NCBI GenBank assembly: GCA_026008535.1
Contig: BRKX01000002.1
Span: 33,719,501-33,783,500 of the forward strand
Length of the DNA: 64,000 bases
Direction: 5' to 3'
From: Perilla frutescens
Lineage: Eukaryota; Streptophyta; Magnoliopsida; Lamiales; Lamiaceae
The notes under the pieces: model-generated
Databases searched by the model: none
What the model saw: only the letters and a program-made list of their open reading frames with translations
Told to the model about the DNA's origin: nothing
Shown: in pieces, positions 60,104 to 64,000 of the stretch
How positions within the stretch are numbered: the stretch's first letter is position 1
How the letters are laid out: every line of letters begins with the position of its first letter
Made by a program: the position numbers and the translations under genes

Positions 60104-62190
60104 TAAGGTAAATTAGTTTTTTTAAGTGATGGGTAAATAAGTGATAAGAGTGCAGTGCACAGAGTAAATTTGAAGTGTATTTAGAAAGAAGATCAAGTGT
60201 GCAAATAACAACTCCCGTTTAAAATATATTAAAGTGATTTTTACAAAGAATGTAGGTACATTTTATCATTAATTCCATCTTATAAATCCAAATGTGCCCT
60301 GAATATTATTATCTTTAACTTTTAAAACATGTCTGAGGTATCATTAACTTTTAAATAATCTGGCAGACTATTGTGTTGTAAAATCTAATTTCAGTCACCT
60401 GTGTCAGAACTCAGAACAGCTGAAAACAATCTCATTAGTGGCTTTTCATGAATAGTACATTGAATTAAGCTATATTTGCTCGGTTTTGTTACTTATTTAA
60501 TTATCCAATTCATGATAAATAATTAGTGAAATGTGTTTCAACTTTCAATTGTTGGATCCTCAGTTGCAAACCGGGACTTTAAATTGGACAATTTGAATTT
60601 AATTAGGAGTGATCAATTACGATACAAACCAACTTCATCAAATAAAGGAAGTAACTTTGTATTTTTCCAACTATATACTATAACTTCAGGATTTTTACTT
60701 TTTTAAAAGTTTCACTTGTTTGTATCATCTCTACGACTCTCTCTTCTTTCTGCACGTAAACATTAAGAAAATGTAATTACATTTTCCAAAGATTCGCGTT
60801 TTCAATATTTTTATCGTCTTTAAATTAAAAGGATTTTGTTTAAGGATAATTACCACAGTTGATCAAATTTATAGTTTTGACACCACTTTTAAAATGTTGT
60901 AATAATGACATTATTTTTTTTTATCTGCAATGATTTTGTTATGTGATTAAAATTAAAATTAAGCATTTTGTTTGAGATGTAAAAATTATTTCAATGGTGA
61001 CTCATAGAGGGACTAGGAAGACAGTTATCGCCCCATTGGATGAAGACTGTTGAATAGTGAAATTTTGTCCAACACCAACAACCTCTATCCTTGAAAAATA
61101 TAATTTAAGGCACAGCGACAAATCGTTAGGTTTATATTTTGAAAGCTATCTTTTTCCCAGAAAGCTATATATTAGCTAGGTTTTGAAATTGATTCAACTC
61201 ATAATTACTTCTCCATTGTTCTCTCATTTCAATCCCTTTTCCAAGATTTTTTATTTTTTATTTTTTAAATCCACGCCTTTCTGTCGAATGATAAGTCGCA
61301 CTCATTGCCCATTTTCTTCTTCTTCTTCATCATCCTTTTTGGTTTAGCGTTGGCATTAATAACAGTCAAAAGGTTGTAGAATTCAAACTTGCAGACCATA
61401 ACTTCCACATATGTTCAACTTTGGCTTTATTTCATACACATATATACACCACTTGCTAATTTGCACATAGACTATAGAGGTGACTCCGTGCTATGTTTAG
61501 GGGCCATGTCTAAATTGTTATTTGCGCCACGTGTCAAGAATATTGGGATCAAAAGTCTGGAATTCGAATTTCAATACCACCTCTAGGTCTAAACTTATTA
61601 TATTTGATTTTATAAGTGTGATTATCTCTTCTCTATGATTTTTTCAATTATTGCACAAAAATGAGATTTAATAATTAAGTGTGCACCATCAGATACTGAC
61701 TATGGGTTATCTTGTAAAAAAAATGTCATTTTCCTTTTTGACCAAAGTAAAAGGATATTTATGGTAAGAACCGACTGATTATATGAATTTATAAGAAGTT
61801 TTAGGCTCTTTTTATTGTTATATATATCAGTGCTTATAAATTTTGTATTGATGTCAAACATCTAATGGGTAGCATTAAATTCACGTGATGTCTATTGTAG
61901 AAAGTATACATAATACAATACAAACAATTCTATTATGCATTGCATGTTACTTTTTTTCTAAAATAATTATATTAAAAGCGTGTGGTGAGACATCTTTCTC
62001 GCTATATGATAATAAAAAAAGATTAAAGAAGGTCCCACGAATCCAATGAAATGGGAGAAGTTAACGAATATATAATGTTAATATTAAAATTTGTACACCA
62101 GTTGTAAATAAATCACATGTCAGACGAAAAAAATATTACTTCTAATACTGAAAATTTTCACTTATAAAACTGAAAAATATCTATTTGAAA
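60104..62190. other. AT-rich intergenic stretch
   Basis: No ORF above 65 codons has any recognisable feature. No bounded repeat is seen. Confidence 0.5.
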
Positions 62191-62567
62191 TAAAATGGGC
62201 AAGTCTCATGTACATAAGATGTACATTAGACGGTCAAATGCGTGCTAACCCGATTAATGTTTTAACCAAAAAATCCGTCAAAATTAGTATCATTCATAAT
62301 ATTGAAAAGTATCATTTCAAAAGTCCAAAAGTATCATTTATATCAATAAAAAGTATTAGCAAGAAAAAATATAAAGAAAAAAACCGTTAAGATCAGTATC
62401 AATCGAAACACTAAAAAGTATCATTCAAAATTAAAAAACGTATCAGTTGTATCCTTAAAAAGTATCACCCGTTTTCACAATTTTTTGGGTCAACGTTTTG
62501 ACCGTGTACAAGAGCTTTTGCGAAATAAAATTTATATACAACCACGGATGTACATAAGAATTTGCCT
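62191..62567. mobile_element. MITE-like element with repeated AAAAGTATCA words
   Basis: The end words tgtacataagatgtacat (left) and ggatgtacataagaa (right) bracket an interior with at least six copies of aaaagtatca between 62306 and 62470. The element at 23911-24175 uses the same words reversed (tgatactttttt) between gtgcac-type ends. Borders are approximate. Confidence 0.45.
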
Positions 62568-63141
62568 TAAAATCATACACGTGATCTCGACTAATTTAAG
62601 AGGACTTGAAATGAATTATTACTAACAAAGTAATTGATATGCGATAAGATGATTGTATTTTCATATAAATTAAGTATGAATACTATTTTCATTTAATATT
62701 AGGGCTTTCGAGGAAAGCCCAAAAGCGTTTCGGGTTTCCAGAAGAGAGTTTTTGGGTGAACAAAATGTATTGGATTCCTTGAAGTAATATTAGGGACAAA
62801 AAATAATGGAAAGAAGAGGTTAACTATTAATTTTTTTTAAAAAAAAGGTTAATTACTTTTTAAAAAATAATAATAATTTCTCCGGCTGCATGTGGTAATA
62901 AAATCTAATAAAAAATTGCAAGATATATGGTGAATGGAAAGAAGAGATTAATTACTTAAAAAAAATGAAAGAAACAATAAGGTAATTTTGCCATATTTTA
63001 TTTGATCGAGAAATTATCAGTGTGTAACATATATAGGTCCTGCGCAATTAAACTATGAAGGAAAAGTAAAACAAATTGATCACGGGATATATCTATAGAT
63101 ACCCAATATTATTTTAGGTGATCATATTTTACTTAAATTGT

Positions 63142-63194
63142 ACTCCCTCTGTCCTGATTATATAATACTTATTACTATTTTGAGATCTTTCAAC
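63142..63194. mobile_element. Stowaway-like MITE end
   Basis: tactccctctgtcctgat is a typical Stowaway left terminus. The rest is interrupted by the solo LTR at 63195 or runs beyond the window; no right end is seen. Confidence 0.4.
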
Positions 63195-63787
63195 TGTAGA
63201 ACGTCGAGTTCCGCAATTAATGAAAATCAGGATCCGGACTCCGACAATCTACAAAACAAGAAACTAACATGAAGTCGAAGGACCTGGAATACAAGGAAAT
63301 GTACCTGGAATCGATAAATCGGTCTCCGATGCTCAAGTCAAAAATCAATTATAGAATCGATAAATACAAGGAAATGTACCTGGAATAAGAATGGGCGTTT
63401 GCCCTCAGAATCCAGGTCTTCCTCTTGAGTATGGGTTCGGCTGTATCAATATTGAAAGCTTAATTCTTGCGTATTCTCAGTCTCCACATGTATCCGTCCT
63501 AAAGTTTCATCCTTCGGTTATATATAGTCTCATAACTTCCTCCGGTTTTCGAGGGACGATTATATCCCTTATAGGGTTTTGACTCAGCTCTTCCCTAATC
63601 AACGGTGAGGTTTTGACTTGGTCCTCCCGCAGGGGTCAAGCCCTAATACGTTACTGATGAGTTCGGAAGATCCTATATTACGAATTCGAATTCCGTTCGA
63701 AGCCCCCTACCTCACGACCTTGGACAATCCTAACGTCGTGGGTTTCTAATCATGGTTTTGGGTCTTTTACTAAAAAGAGCTTCTACA
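63195..63787 (-). mobile_element. Solo LTR of a Tat-like gypsy element, minus strand
   Basis: 593 bp from TGTAGAACGTC to GCTTCTACA on the plus strand. In its own orientation it starts TGTAGAAGCTC, has a TATA box (actatatataacc) near 63520, and a tail with gacttgagcatcggag, matching the Tat-like LTRs at 33699 and 37267. No primer site or internal region adjoins. The flanking 5-mers do not match. Confidence 0.75.
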
Positions 63788-64000
63788 CTAATTATATAGT
63801 CTCATTACTATAACTAGCATTGATTTTCACAGTAATGTACAAATACACCCTTATTAATTCTTGAAAATTAAAAAGTTAACCACTTAAATATTGAAAGTCA
63901 TAAATATTAACTAGGGGTATTATTGACAGTTTAATTTTTATATCTTGTTTTCATGAATATTTTTAATCTACGTGCAATTAAAAATGAGACCATATATATT

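Noticed and set aside
63195..63787. A complete element at the right edge
   Set aside because: Both LTR ends are visible with no internal region or primer site, so only a solo LTR is supported.

Overview
The window is nuclear DNA of a flowering plant, most likely a eudicot. It is AT-rich, with three spliced protein-coding genes bounded by GT..AG introns, one conserved plant microRNA locus, and many plant-type transposons. Nothing in the sequence fixes the family or species.

Genes: (1) 328-2507 (+), the last nine exons of PUS10, an archaeal/eukaryotic-type tRNA pseudouridine synthase whose 5' part lies outside the window. (2) 20773-26463 (-), a complete 11-exon prolyl oligopeptidase of 731 residues with its catalytic triad intact. 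(3) 42612-45882 (+), a complete 5-exon PRONE-type ROP guanine-nucleotide exchange factor of 546 residues, with a TATA box and a short upstream ORF. (4) 52959-53140 (-), a MIR394 precursor, read directly from the exact mature miR394 sequence and its star strand in a long foldback. The genes share no evident pathway; they are separate islands in repeat-rich DNA.

Mobile DNA: 6909-17508 is an old Ty1/copia element on the minus strand. It is broken by a Ty3/gypsy LTR-gag fragment (about 8700-12063) and by a 1358-bp solo LTR (13958-15315) whose removal restores the integrase reading frame. 33699-37928 is a non-autonomous Tat-like Ty3/gypsy element with gag but no pol; its 3' region is an array of palindromes with compensating base changes. 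Two related LTR remnants lie near 49430-49972 and at 63195-63787. 57688-60098 is a very young copia deletion derivative: two 286-bp LTRs differ at one position, the target duplication is perfect, and only RT and RNase H remain. DNA transposons with readable target-site duplications include MULEs at 3051-3946, 40398-41707 and 48206-48565 (9 bp) and hAT elements at 5168-5455, 28930-29361 and 55367-56313 (8 bp). Further inverted-repeat MITE-like elements lie at 4091-4511, 23911-24175, 28321-28674, 48719-48962, 54602-55085 and 62191-62567.

The remaining stretches are AT-rich intergenic DNA with microsatellites. I see no further protein gene that I can support. The most unusual items are the covarying hairpin array, the RT-RNase H-only copia element, and the GC-ended hAT element with a G-quadruplex motif.
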